From Paenibacillus xylanexedens (lineage in GTDB: Bacteria; Bacillota; Bacilli; Paenibacillales; Paenibacillaceae), in contig NZ_CP018620.1 of assembly GCF_001908275.1 (NCBI RefSeq), forward strand, positions 2,232,001 to 2,296,000: 64,000 bases of DNA, read 5' to 3'. Positions 11,768 through 20,575 of this stretch are shown piece after piece; within the stretch, counting starts at the first letter, position 1; each line of letters starts with the position of its first letter. The notes beneath the pieces are model-generated. The model did no database searches, was not told the origin of the DNA, and saw only the letters and a list, made by a program, of their open reading frames with translations. The translations under genes were made by a program, and so were the position numbers.

Positions 11768-12011
11768 GTTGTGTTTTGTAGGGAAAGGGAAGGCATGGGA
11801 GACATGAGTAATGATGTGGCAGACAAGGTAGCATATATGTTAGGTAACGGCGTGTGTTGAAAATGGAGTGAACAGTCCTGTCATACGCATACGCGCTAGC
11901 TATGATGAACGTAACCGCAAAAATAGCCCTCCATATTGCTGCACATCGTAGGTTAAAATGGACAGTAAGAACCACCATTTCAGAGCTACACAGCAAAGGA
12001 GAGCTATCCCT

Positions 12012-13130
12012 ATGAAGTCTACCACAAAATTCATTGGTTTAGATGTATCCAAAGAAAAAATTTCTGTCGCTATTGCTGACGAGGGTAAAGACAAGCCGCG
12101 GTATTACGGTACCATTGCTCATGCGCCTGCTGCCTTACGCAAACTCATCAAAGAGTTGGGTCCGGCAAGCTCCCTCTCGTTTTGTTATGAGGCCGGTCCT
12201 ACAGGATACGAAACCTACCGCTGGATCGAATCCATGGGGGCCCATTGTGTCGTCATTGCCCCTTCACTCATCCCCAAACGCTCCGGCGATCACGTGAAAA
12301 CCGATCGACGGGATGCCGAGCAACTGGCACGTCTGTTCCGTGCAGGCGAGCTTACGCCGATTTACGTTCCAGCACGTGAAGATGAGGCGCTTCGTGAATT
12401 GGTTCGGGCACGCGAATCGGCAAAAGAAGATGCTCACCGGGCTCGTCAACGCGTGCTCAAATTTTTATTGCGTCACCAGATCCATCCGCCTGAACAACTC
12501 AAACGTCGCTGGACGAAAAAATATCGCGTATGGCTTGGACAACTGACCTTCCCGAATGCGCCTATGCAGATTGCGTTTACAGAGTACCTTCATGCCATGG
12601 ACGAGATCGAGCAACGCATCGGTCGACTGGAAAAAGCCTTGATTGAAGAGGCAGCGACCAGTTCCAAAGCCGATTTGATTCAGATTTTACAGTCTCTGCG
12701 TGGCATTGGATTTCTCACGGCCATCACGCTTGCTGCGGAGATCGGTTCCTTTGCCCGGTTCCGTTCTCCTGCTCAGCTCATGGCTTACTTAGGCCTAGTT
12801 CCGCGTGAGCATTCGTCTGGAGTCCGTACCCAACGAGGCTCGCTCACCAAAGCGGGAAATGGACGATTGCGTCGCACCTTGATTGAATCGGCATGGAGTT
12901 ACCGCCATCGGCCTGCGATTAAAGGGGACTTGGCCCGCCGTTTGGAAGGTCTGCCTGCGGACATACAGCTCATTTCATGGAAAGCCCAGGAACGGCTGCA
13001 CCGAAAATTCCGCCGTTTAGTTTATGGATTAAACAAACACAAAAATGTCGCGGTCACCGCGGTGGCCAGGGAACTGACCGGGTTCATTTGGGCGATCGCC
13101 CGAACGTTGGAGCTACCGAACGCTCAGTAA
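12012..13130 (+). CDS. IS110-family transposase (DEDD recombinase)
   Basis: A 372-residue transposase. The N-terminal RuvC-like domain carries the DEDD residues: Asp11 in GLDVSKE, Glu60 in CYEAGPTG, and Asp98 and Asp101 in KTDRRDAEQLA. The C-terminal Tnp domain contains LVPREHSSG with the catalytic-type serine at 268/269, preceded by the helix-hairpin segment LRGIGFLTAITLAAEIGSF. The start is ATG 12012 with an AAGGAG site; a longer reading frame upstream has no ribosome site. All key residues and the full length are present, so the element may be active. Enzymes of this family are known to work with a bridge RNA encoded in the element's own non-coding end. Confidence 0.95.
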   Translation: MKSTTKFIGLDVSKEKISVAIADEGKDKPRYYGTIAHAPAALRKLIKELGPASSLSFCYEAGPTGYETYRWIESMGAHCVVIAPSLIPKRSGDHVKTDRRDAEQLARLFRAGELTPIYVPAREDEALRELVRARESAKEDAHRARQRVLKFLLRHQIHPPEQLKRRWTKKYRVWLGQLTFPNAPMQIAFTEYLHAMDEIEQRIGRLEKALIEEAATSSKADLIQILQSLRGIGFLTAITLAAEIGSFARFRSPAQLMAYLGLVPREHSSGVRTQRGSLTKAGNGRLRRTLIESAWSYRHRPAIKGDLARRLEGLPADIQLISWKAQERLHRKFRRLVYGLNKHKNVAVTAVARELTGFIWAIARTLELPNAQ

Positions 13131-13179
13131 TCTGTTATTCATCTTGAAGAGACGGATGGTTTAAACGGAAAAAGGGGAA

Positions 13180-13410
13180 AACCCCGGAGCCCTAAGCCCG
13201 GGAGTTCATGGAAGGTTCAGGAGAGAATGTACGAGGTTCGTTTGCACTAGGCTTTTAATGGGCTGAACGTGCGTGGCTAGCTTGTAACAGCTCTCCTTGA
13301 CGAAGGCATACCATGTGGTAACCAACCCACGGATAGCAGCGTGCCAACCGTCGCTCGCATATGGACTCCCGCGCTTAGGGCTTCGGCGAAAAGCAGCATT
13401 TTGTGCTGGG
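13180..13410 (+). ncRNA. Probable bridge RNA region of the IS110/IS1111 element
   Basis: The right non-coding end is rich in hairpins. GGGGAAAACCCC lies just before it. AGCCCTAAGC (13188-13197) is perfectly complementary to GCTTAGGGCT (13373-13382), which would close a structure of about 190 bases. CAGCA and TGCTG form a small hairpin at about 13395-13408. Bridge (seek) RNAs of the IS1111 subgroup are known to come from this end. Exact ends and guide loops cannot be set without other copies or RNA data. Confidence 0.55.
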
Positions 13411-13433
13411 CTTGACAAAAACGTTCATAGCAA

Positions 13434-13620
13434 CGAACCTAGGACACCTTATTGTGCCGATTATTGCTATAGTAGAAATTTAACGAATCGGAGACACGTT
13501 ATCCTGGCAAAAAGACGGATAAATCTCGGTAAAATCATGCCCAGAGCGGAAATAACGTGTCTAGGATTCGGTAGAATATTAGATTAGCTGAAAACAGACT
13601 AATAGCGTGTGCTGAGTTCG
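13434..13620. repeat. Symmetric four-copy 20-bp repeat next to the insertion sequence
   Basis: Four related 20-mers are arranged as two forward copies (13434-13453, 13484-13503) and two reversed copies (13551-13570, 13601-13620). Read in one direction they are CGAACCTAGGACACCTTATT, CGAATCGGAGACACGTTATC, CGAATCCTAGACACGTTATT and CGAACTCAGCACACGCTATT. Spacing within each pair is 50 bases. No gene is present. Together with the IS this accounts for most of the 13131-13691 gap. Confidence 0.8.
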
Positions 13621-13691
13621 TTACAATCCACTCACCTGTGTGAAAAGGTTAGTTCTCTTCCGCTTTGATTCAGAGTAGCTTCCGCTCCAAT

Positions 13692-14444
13692 TCAAAACTC
13701 AAAACTTTCGCCATCACGTGGGATGAGCACCTGACCATCCAACTGCTCGGATGCCAGATAAGTCGCAAGATCCGTACGAGACATCACACAATGGTTAATC
13801 GCATCCATGTGCACAGCGATGACATGAGCAGATGGCGCATGGCGCTTCACGGCGATAACGTCAGGCCCGTCCATCGTAATGGGATCACCCTCCACGAAGC
13901 GTGCACCTCCGGCATTCACGACAATGACTTCAGGCGTATATTGGAGGATGGCCTCAGCAGGTTCTTCACACCAGATTGTATCCCCCGCAATATAGGTGAC
14001 AGGTTCTCCATCTGCTTCAAGTACGAAACCGGACACGTTGCCCATACGTTCACCGATTTCACCTGTGCCATGATGCCCGGATGTACGGGCGAATCGGACA
14101 GAGTGATGCTCATGTTTTTCATCTACAGCTGTTACATTCGTGAATCCGGCACCCAGAAATACATTCTCATCCCCAGGCTGGCAGATCAGGGGAATGTCTT
14201 TGCCAAGTTGTTTCGCCGCTGCTTCATCCCAGTGGTCCACATGCGTGTGTGTCACAATCAACAGATCCGGATTCAGGTAATCCGTTTCGATTTCGGGCAA
14301 ACTCACTCTTGGATTACGTAACTCATTGGGTGTGTTCGGGAATGCAGGCATGACTTCAGCGTCCATCAACATCGGATCAACGAGAATGTTCAGCCCTCCG
14401 TATTCCAGCCACAGTGTAGCATTGCGAATCAATTGAATTTTCAT
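13692..14444 (-). CDS. MBL-fold metal-dependent hydrolase
   Basis: A 250-residue cytoplasmic metallo-beta-lactamase-fold protein. The zinc motif THTHVDHWD is present (His66, His68, Asp70, His71), with a further metal-site region around TSGHHGTG and AGDTIWC. N-terminal ATLWLEYGGLNILVDPML and the overall length resemble the UlaG-like or YcbL-like group of hydrolases of unknown substrate. The ATG at 14444 has an AAGGAG site. It is divergent from an Lrp-type regulator, which may control it. Substrate cannot be read from sequence. Confidence 0.88.
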   Translation of the reverse strand: MKIQLIRNATLWLEYGGLNILVDPMLMDAEVMPAFPNTPNELRNPRVSLPEIETDYLNPDLLIVTHTHVDHWDEAAAKQLGKDIPLICQPGDENVFLGAGFTNVTAVDEKHEHHSVRFARTSGHHGTGEIGERMGNVSGFVLEADGEPVTYIAGDTIWCEEPAEAILQYTPEVIVVNAGGARFVEGDPITMDGPDVIAVKRHAPSAHVIAVHMDAINHCVMSRTDLATYLASEQLDGQVLIPRDGESFEF

Positions 14445-14575
14445 TATATTTGCACTCCTTCGAGTTGTTGAATAGTATTACCCTATATGGTATACAACCC
14501 GTTTAACGGCGTACATAACATGATGAATGGAATTAGGCCACGCTAATTTCATCGTGAAAGGATTGCTGAAGCAAG

Positions 14576-15007
14576 ATGAATGAAATGATAGATGACACGG
14601 ATATACGTATTTTGCAGATTCTGATTCAGGATGCCAAACGTTCTCACAAAGAGATCGGTGAAGAGGTTCATCTCACAGGACAGGCCGTTGGTGCAAGAGT
14701 GCGCAAGCTGCAAGATCTGGGTGTAATCGAAGGGTACACGGTAAAATGGAACCCGGAACGCCTTGGCATCGGCCTACAGGCCTTTGTCACAGTTTTTTTG
14801 AACTCTGGCGACAGACATGCCGCCTTCCGTACATTCATTGCTGATCGTGAGGACATCGTTGAAGTCCATCGCGTCAGCGGAGAAGGCTGTTATCTAATGC
14901 GGGTGCAGACTGGCACCACAGAGCAGCTTGGCCAACTGCTTGAAGCATTGCTACCTTACGGCAATTACAAAGTCAGCCTGTCTATAGGTGTAGAGAAATC
15001 ACAGTGA
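14576..15007 (+). CDS. Lrp/AsnC-family transcriptional regulator
   Basis: A 143-residue protein with an N-terminal AsnC helix-turn-helix (DDTDIRILQILIQDAKRSH, then GQAVGARVRKLQDLGVIEGYT) and a C-terminal RAM/ligand-binding domain (about 70-140; VHRVSGEGCYLMRV). Proteins of this family form dimers or octamers and respond to amino acids or other small effectors. It starts with ATG 14576 downstream of AAAGGA and is divergent from the MBL-fold gene over 131 bases. A near-palindrome of the form GTATTACC-N6-GGTATAC (about 14474-14494) in that gap could be its operator. Confidence 0.92.
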   Translation: MNEMIDDTDIRILQILIQDAKRSHKEIGEEVHLTGQAVGARVRKLQDLGVIEGYTVKWNPERLGIGLQAFVTVFLNSGDRHAAFRTFIADREDIVEVHRVSGEGCYLMRVQTGTTEQLGQLLEALLPYGNYKVSLSIGVEKSQ

Positions 15008-15041
15008 TGTGTGGGGAGCTTGTCCTCATCCATCCCGGTAC

Positions 15042-15542
15042 TTAAAGAGCTTGCTGCTGTCCCTGCAAAGTCTTCTGAAGCAAAACCACCGCCTGGTTCA
15101 GCTCTTTTTTGCTGAGCAGGTGATCGGTTTGAACGTGAGAACGTGTGCCGTCCTTCAGGTACAGGACAAACATGGGAGAAGCAGACAGGAGCCACTTGCT
15201 TCGGGCAGGTGAGGCAAGTTCAACTTTGCGAATCTGGCTCCAAGCAATCTTCCGTTTGCCTGTGCTCAACGCATCATCATCCCAGGATAACAACACGGCA
15301 GGGGTTCTGGTTAGTCGTGACACAAACATGAAGAATAGCGGTCCGATCAACCACATACCCAGCACGGCTGCGATGGAATAGTATATCGTCTCCAGTCTTT
15401 CGGCTTGTCCGTCTACGATGATCCATAATAAGCTCACACACAAGAGAAGGAACAGGAAGCATAAACTTCCTTTCCATAGAGCTGTGCTGCGTCGGTAATG
15501 AATCTGCTGATGGTCACGCTTGGGTGTTTCGGGTTGTTGCAT
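15042..15542 (-). CDS. Two-helix membrane protein with PH-like C-terminal domain
   Basis: A 166-residue protein of unknown function. Residues about 23-45 and 55-75 are two hydrophobic membrane segments. The C-terminal part (about 80-145: LTRTPAVLLSWDDDALSTGKRKIAWSQI with LYLKDG) has the beta pattern of the small PH-like or STM3941-type domains found in bacterial membrane proteins. The ATG has an AGGAGG site. It lies downstream of the ABC exporter pair in the same direction, so it may be cotranscribed, although a hairpin separates them. Family placement is tentative. Confidence 0.7.
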   Translation of the reverse strand: MQQPETPKRDHQQIHYRRSTALWKGSLCFLFLLLCVSLLWIIVDGQAERLETIYYSIAAVLGMWLIGPLFFMFVSRLTRTPAVLLSWDDDALSTGKRKIAWSQIRKVELASPARSKWLLSASPMFVLYLKDGTRSHVQTDHLLSKKELNQAVVLLQKTLQGQQQAL

Positions 15543-15581
15543 AGACGTTCCTCCTAACTAACAATGCTGATCGATATGCCA

Positions 15582-15614
15582 AACGTGCCGCCTGCATGAG
15601 CAGAGCGGCATGTT
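15582..15614. terminator. Hairpin after the ABC exporter operon
   Basis: AACGTGCCGC and GCGGCATGTT form a stem between the exporter stop and the next gene. No clear T tract follows on the minus strand, so it may be an RNA-stability structure rather than a terminator. Confidence 0.35.
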
Positions 15615-15646
15615 CAACGTTCTGTATTTACTATAACTCAGGTTCA

Positions 15647-17464
15647 TTACCCTGATATAGCTGAATTTTTACCTGCATCACGCGCATGGGTGTACAAGTC
15701 TGCATATACACCTTTGGCTGCGATTAGTTCCTGGTGCGGTCCTTCCTCCACGATCTCACCATTTTCCATCACCAGAATTCGATCGGCATGCATTACTGTG
15801 GACAGACGATGAGCAATAACAATGGTGGTGCGTCCCTGGGATACCGATTCCAGCGCCTGCTGCACAAGCTGTTCCGTGTGTGAGTCCAGATTGGCGGTTG
15901 CCTCATCCAGGATGAGCACTCGGGGCTGGAACACCACGATTCGGGCAAATGAAATCAATTGCCGCTCCCCAGCGGATAGTCCGCTTCCGCGTTCGGATAG
16001 ATGTGTATCATATCCTTGAGGCAAACGTGAAATCATCGTATGTGCCCCGACAAACCGGCAGGCCTCAATCGCCTGCTCTCGCGTAATATCTTCACGAAAC
16101 ATCCTCACGTTATCAATAATGGAACCGGAGAACAGGAAGGGTTCCTGTTGAATCAGACCCACGATCCGATGAAGCTTAGCCTGCGGCAGATGCCGAATAT
16201 CTGTACCATCAATCTCGATACTGCCCTTGTCTACATCATAGAAGCGATTGAGCAGGGAGATCAGTGTGCTTTTGCCAGCGCCTGTTGTTCCTACGATACC
16301 TACCATTTCACCCGGATAGAGGTGCAGGTTCATCTGTTGGATCAAGGGCCGGTCTGCCCGATAACCAAACGACACATCATTAAAATCAATCTGGCCCATC
16401 ACATTTTGTGGTTCAAGCGAGGAGGCCATCCCGGGTTTGGGATCAGCAACTTCAGGCCGCGTATTCAGAATGTTCCAGATGCGATCCATCGATACGGTCG
16501 TGGACTGGAATGTATTCCATTGCATTGTAATCTGGTTAATCGGTTGAAAAAACTGACGGATATAGCTGATAAACGCATATAATACCCCGACTTGCAGGGA
16601 CTCACCCAGTACGGCGCGACCTCCAAGCCAGACCATCATAACCAGTGCCGCATTGCCAAGGATATCAAACGTCCGGTTGAAGATAACATTGGAGCGGGCT
16701 TGAGCAATGTTGGCTTTCAGGTGAAGTGCGTTCTGTTCCGAGAAACGTTTCTTCTGTTCTTCTTCTTGGTGAAAAGCCTGAATCAGGAACATGCCGGACA
16801 AGTTCTCCGCCGTAAATGCGATCAGACGGGAAAGACACGTACGGGCATTTTGATAAGCTTTCCGCAGTCGACTACGGAATAATACCGCAACCACCGCAAT
16901 GACAGGCAGAACGATCAGGGAGTATGTCGCCAGCACAGGATCAAGTTGGAACATAAAGACGATAATGAGCACCAGCATCATACCATCCCGAATCAGACTG
17001 AGTAGTACTTGGGTGAAAAAGCTGCTGATGGTCTCCGTATCACTGGATACGTTTGTGACCAGACTGCCGATATGAAAACGGTCAAAGAAGGACATGGACA
17101 TCTTGGAGATATGACTGAACAGGTCCTTTCTGATCCGGGATACAATGTTCTGTCCCACATGCTGCAACAGATTATTCTGGATATAGGTAAAAATAAAACT
17201 GATGACAGCCAGCCCAAGAAAGATGGCTGCGAGTTGAACGAGAAAGCCCACACTGGTCTGGCCCACGGCCAGATGATCATCGATGGCGATCTTCACCAGA
17301 TAGGGTTGTAACAGATCTGCCGATATGCCAAGCAGTGAGCAGAAGAAGATACCGGCAAAAGCCCATTTATGAGGTTTGGCGTATGCCATCATCGCTTTAA
17401 ACGAAGTTCGTTTACTCTGATCGTCTTCTGCGTCTGGGTGAAGTTCAGCGTTATCGTTAGACAT
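15647..17464 (-). CDS. ABC exporter, ATPase-permease subunit with consensus active site (BmrD-like)
   Basis: A 605-residue half-transporter: a hydrophilic N-terminus, six membrane helices (about 30-330) and an ATPase domain. Walker A is GTTGAGKST (about residue 398), the signature motif is LSAGERQL, and Walker B is VLILDEATANLD with the catalytic Glu present. Start ATG 17464 follows a GGAGGAGG site and overlaps the end of the partner gene by 8 bp, which indicates translational coupling. With its neighbour it forms a heterodimeric exporter like Bacillus BmrCD (YheIH) or Lactococcus LmrCD, which export drugs or lipophilic compounds. The actual substrate is not known. Confidence 0.93.
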   Translation of the reverse strand: MSNDNAELHPDAEDDQSKRTSFKAMMAYAKPHKWAFAGIFFCSLLGISADLLQPYLVKIAIDDHLAVGQTSVGFLVQLAAIFLGLAVISFIFTYIQNNLLQHVGQNIVSRIRKDLFSHISKMSMSFFDRFHIGSLVTNVSSDTETISSFFTQVLLSLIRDGMMLVLIIVFMFQLDPVLATYSLIVLPVIAVVAVLFRSRLRKAYQNARTCLSRLIAFTAENLSGMFLIQAFHQEEEQKKRFSEQNALHLKANIAQARSNVIFNRTFDILGNAALVMMVWLGGRAVLGESLQVGVLYAFISYIRQFFQPINQITMQWNTFQSTTVSMDRIWNILNTRPEVADPKPGMASSLEPQNVMGQIDFNDVSFGYRADRPLIQQMNLHLYPGEMVGIVGTTGAGKSTLISLLNRFYDVDKGSIEIDGTDIRHLPQAKLHRIVGLIQQEPFLFSGSIIDNVRMFREDITREQAIEACRFVGAHTMISRLPQGYDTHLSERGSGLSAGERQLISFARIVVFQPRVLILDEATANLDSHTEQLVQQALESVSQGRTTIVIAHRLSTVMHADRILVMENGEIVEEGPHQELIAAKGVYADLYTHARDAGKNSAISG

Positions 17465-19199
17465 GATGTAATCCCTCCTCCTGCAAACGGTAGGTGGCCG
17501 CATATAACCCCTTGGCAGCCATCAACTGCGCATGTGTTCCCTGTTCAGCGACTCGCCCTTCATCCAGAACAATAATATCGTCCGCATGACGGACCGCGCT
17601 GATGCGGTGAGAGATGATTAATGTAGTCTTGCCCTTGCCGATCTCGCGCAAACTGCGCAGAATACCACTCTCGGTGACCGCATCAACCGCGCTCATGCTG
17701 TCATCCAGAATAAGTAACTGTGCTTGTTTGATCAGTCCTCTTGCAAGGCTGGTTCGCTGACGCTGTCCACCAGACAAGGTGAGTCCACGTTCGCCAAGCA
17801 GTGTATCGAAGCGATCAGGAAAACGGACAATATTATCATAGATCATGGCTTGCCGTGCACTATGTTCCACTGTATCCAGCGATACTTCCCGGTCGCTGAA
17901 TGCGATGTTATCCCGGATGGTGGTACTAAACAGGAATCCATCCTGAGGGACATAGGCGATGCGCGATCTTAGACTTTCCAGAGATAGCTGCCGAATATCG
18001 GTACCATTGATGCGAATCGTTCCTTCAGGTGGTTCATATGTACGCAGCAATAGCTTAACGAGGGTACTTTTACCTGAGCCGGTCTTGCCTACAATACCGA
18101 CCGTTCGCCCGGCACGGATATTGAGTTGAATGTTTTTGAGAGCAGGAGATGAACTGCCAGGATAGGAGAAGGTTAGATTCTCCATGGTGATATCTTGTAC
18201 GGTTTGGAGCGATGTGGCTTCAGGAAGTTCACGTACATCCGCTACTTCGCTGAGCAGGTCATTCACCCGCTCCAGTGATGCGCCTGAGCGCTGAACGGTA
18301 TTAATAACATTGCCGATCTGTTGAAGCGGTCCCATGATCATGCGCAGATATAAGGTTAAGGCGACAAAACTCCCAAGTGTAATAGAATTCTGCATGGTCA
18401 TAATACCTCCGACAAGCAGAGAAACGACCAATGAGATAGCTCCCAGCAGCGGTAGCAAGGCTTGAAACAACGAAGACAGACGAACCAGACGAAGCTGTTT
18501 GCTCTTGATTGCATCGACGGTAGTTCCAAAGCGTGCACGAGCACTGTCTTCGATGGCAAACGTCTTGGTTACGCGAATGCCGCCCAACTGTTCTTCTGCC
18601 GACTCCGTCATGGTAGCAAGAGCTTCCTGCACGTCGCGAGAGCGCTTGCGAATCCGCGGACCAAAAAACACGACCAGAAATGGAATCGCCAGCAAAGGAA
18701 CAACACTGATTAGAATGAGCGTCAACGGAATCCCGCTAAGCAGCATCATGACAATGCAGGACAACAGCAGGAAGGTGGCATTGGTCATGAGTGTCACACC
18801 ATTGGAGATCGCTTCACGAACGGAAGTAACGTCATTCATGACATAACTGAGGAGTTTTCCGTTCCCCTGTTTGGAGAAATAATATTCGCTAAGTTCGGAA
18901 AACTTACTGAATATACGCTCACGCGTCATGAATTCGAAGCGTCGACCGAGCTTCATAATCATGAATTGCCCGGTGCCGAACAGCAGATTATACCCGATGG
19001 CAATAGCTAGAAGGGACAGGCTGTACCTTACGACCGTCTGCATCTGAAGAGAGTTCTGTATCAACTGATCCGTGAAACTGCCGAGTATGCGGGGCAGGGA
19101 TGCTTGCCCGACATTGGAGGCAATAATCAGAAGAACAGCAACCAGATAAACAGGCCAGTTCGACACAACATAACCGCGAAGTAATCCTTTCTTGGACAT
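17457..19199 (-). CDS. ABC exporter, ATPase-permease subunit with degenerate active site (BmrC-like)
   Basis: A 580-residue half-transporter with six membrane helices (about 15-300) and an ATPase domain. Walker A is GKTGSGKST and the signature LSGGQRQR is intact, but Walker B reads LILDDSMSAVD: Asp replaces the catalytic Glu. This is the known asymmetry of heterodimeric exporters, where one nucleotide site is degenerate and the other (in the 15647-17464 partner) hydrolyses ATP. It is the first gene of the pair, starting at ATG 19199. The 361-base region upstream, shared with a divergent SLH gene, would hold both promoters. Confidence 0.93.
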   Translation of the reverse strand: MSKKGLLRGYVVSNWPVYLVAVLLIIASNVGQASLPRILGSFTDQLIQNSLQMQTVVRYSLSLLAIAIGYNLLFGTGQFMIMKLGRRFEFMTRERIFSKFSELSEYYFSKQGNGKLLSYVMNDVTSVREAISNGVTLMTNATFLLLSCIVMMLLSGIPLTLILISVVPLLAIPFLVVFFGPRIRKRSRDVQEALATMTESAEEQLGGIRVTKTFAIEDSARARFGTTVDAIKSKQLRLVRLSSLFQALLPLLGAISLVVSLLVGGIMTMQNSITLGSFVALTLYLRMIMGPLQQIGNVINTVQRSGASLERVNDLLSEVADVRELPEATSLQTVQDITMENLTFSYPGSSSPALKNIQLNIRAGRTVGIVGKTGSGKSTLVKLLLRTYEPPEGTIRINGTDIRQLSLESLRSRIAYVPQDGFLFSTTIRDNIAFSDREVSLDTVEHSARQAMIYDNIVRFPDRFDTLLGERGLTLSGGQRQRTSLARGLIKQAQLLILDDSMSAVDAVTESGILRSLREIGKGKTTLIISHRISAVRHADDIIVLDEGRVAEQGTHAQLMAAKGLYAATYRLQEEGLHHV

Positions 19200-19560
19200 A
19201 AGCGTTGTTCTCCTTTTGTTATAGGTGAAGTCAGTTCAGGCAGGTGGAGTCAAGAAAAGGGCCGACACCTGTTATTAGCGCGTCGTGCCCTCTTACTGTA
19301 TGCGATCTAGTTCGTTGTTTATCCGTCACCCGATAGATTTCTCTATTCTTATTTTTGCTCTAATCCGATGGGATGTCAACGAAGCCAGTTAGCAAAAAGC
19401 AGGTAATCGGATTAGCGGCGTCGGAAAGGAGCTCTATGCCGTGTTCCCGTGTTGTATTCACCAGATGTCGAAATTACTGAAACATTTTTCGTGGGTATGC
19501 CGTCTGTAGGAATGAAGAGGTAAAAAATAGGCTTTACTAATCATATGGAGGTGCCAGGAA
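19200..19560. other. Divergent intergenic region, exporter and SLH gene
   Basis: No gene is visible. AGGGC-CGAC (from 19257) can pair with GTCG-T-GCCCT (to 19291), a small hairpin within the exporter leader. Bacillus bmrCD is controlled by a translated leader and attenuator, but I see no comparable leader peptide and terminator here. Confidence 0.4.
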
Positions 19561-20484
19561 ATGAAACATAAAAAAGGTTTGGCTGCAACACTTGCGCTCT
19601 GCGTTTCTTTGACAGCAGGAGGTGCATCGGTATTTGCTTTCACAGATGTGAAGGATGAAGGTCAGAAGTCGATTGTGGATTCATTGAAATCAAAAGGCAT
19701 TGTTAGCGGAGTAACAGCGGATCTGTTCCGTCCAGATCTCGCATTGTCCGAGCCACAGGGTGTTCAACTGATTGTGAACGCATTTGGTCTGAAAAATGAA
19801 TTTGCGGAAGCATCCGCTCAGAATAAAATCAGTCCGGATACGTGGTATGCCGATGCGGTGCAGGCCGCTACTCAGAATGGACTGTCCATTCCGGTTGAAG
19901 TGAACCCGCAGGGCAAGATGACACGTGAACTGTTTGTCACTTTGCTACATGAAGGGATTAACACAACCGGGAATTATCCGGTCATCATGAAGTATAATCT
20001 TGTTAAGGACGAAAATAAAATCGGTAAGGACGCCATATCTGCAGTCCAGAACCTGCTGAACATGAACATCATTGAACTGGATAAGGACGGGAATTTCCGT
20101 CCAGATCAGTCGCTTACCCGTATGGAGGCTGCAAGCATGATCTTCAATGCACTTGAATTTGTGGATAAACACGGCAATGGCGGCTCGACAGAGCCAGCTC
20201 CAACCAATCCAGGTGAGGGCCAACAAGCGATTGTACCTGAAGTAACAACGACGAAGGTTGATGACAAAACAACCAAAGTTAAACTCAGTGCTGAAATGCC
20301 GCACCCTGGTTATGGATTGAAGATTGATGATGTGAAATTGGAGAAGGATGGACGCGCTATCGTGCTCTATTCCATTATTCAACCTGATCCAGACATGATG
20401 TATCCGATGGTTATCACAAATGTGACTGCAGAAACGGATATCCCAACAGGGTATACGGCAGAAGCTCAACCTTCTGGCAAGTAA
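19561..20484 (+). CDS. Exported SLH-domain protein with C-terminal PrcB-like domain
   Basis: A 307-residue surface protein. The signal peptide (about 1-26) ends at ASVFA. It is followed by S-layer homology repeats: FTDVKDEGQKSIVDSLKSKGIVSGVTADLFRPD, a diverged middle repeat, and ISAVQNLLNMNIIELDKDGNFRPDQSLTRMEAASM, together about residues 27-195. These are expected to bind secondary wall polymer. A Pro/Thr linker leads to a C-terminal domain (about 235-300, with HPGYGLKIDDVKLEKDGRAIVLYSI and DPDMMYPMVITNVT) that resembles the PrcB_C protease-complex domain. The gene is alone, with an AGGTGCC-type site and its own terminator. Function beyond wall attachment is unknown. Confidence 0.85.
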   Translation: MKHKKGLAATLALCVSLTAGGASVFAFTDVKDEGQKSIVDSLKSKGIVSGVTADLFRPDLALSEPQGVQLIVNAFGLKNEFAEASAQNKISPDTWYADAVQAATQNGLSIPVEVNPQGKMTRELFVTLLHEGINTTGNYPVIMKYNLVKDENKIGKDAISAVQNLLNMNIIELDKDGNFRPDQSLTRMEAASMIFNALEFVDKHGNGGSTEPAPTNPGEGQQAIVPEVTTTKVDDKTTKVKLSAEMPHPGYGLKIDDVKLEKDGRAIVLYSIIQPDPDMMYPMVITNVTAETDIPTGYTAEAQPSGK

Positions 20485-20538
20485 ATTCACTGCAAACCCT
20501 ACAAACTGAACATGGATAAAACGGATGTGTATCTTCAA

Positions 20539-20575
20539 AACCACTCTCCATACATGTATGGAGAGTGGTTTTTTA
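20539..20575 (+). terminator. Terminator after the SLH gene
   Basis: A perfect palindrome around TACATGTA with arms AACCACTCTCC and GGAGAGTGGTT is followed by TTTTTATTT. Confidence 0.92.

Larger units (their letters stand above)
11899..13431 (+). mobile_element. IS110-family (IS1111-like) insertion sequence
   Basis: A DEDD transposase gene is flanked by unequal non-coding ends: about 110 bases on the left and about 300 on the right. Subterminal inverted repeats are visible: GCTATGATGAACGT at 11899-11912 and ACGTTCATAGC at 13421-13431, which match apart from a three-base gap. Subterminal repeats and a long right non-coding end are features of the IS1111 subgroup. The true tips lie a few bases outside these repeats and cannot be fixed from one copy, and no target duplication is expected for this family. 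The element sits between the GH51 gene and the MBL-fold gene and disrupts no recognisable gene. Confidence 0.8.

Noticed and set aside
11657..11860. A 67-codon plus-strand frame between the GH51 gene and the IS
   Set aside because: It runs straight through the perfect GH51 terminator stem and has no convincing ribosome site.
13434..13620. CRISPR array
   Set aside because: The regular 50-base spacing is suggestive, but the repeats are 20 bp, diverged, and two of the four are inverted. There are no cas genes.
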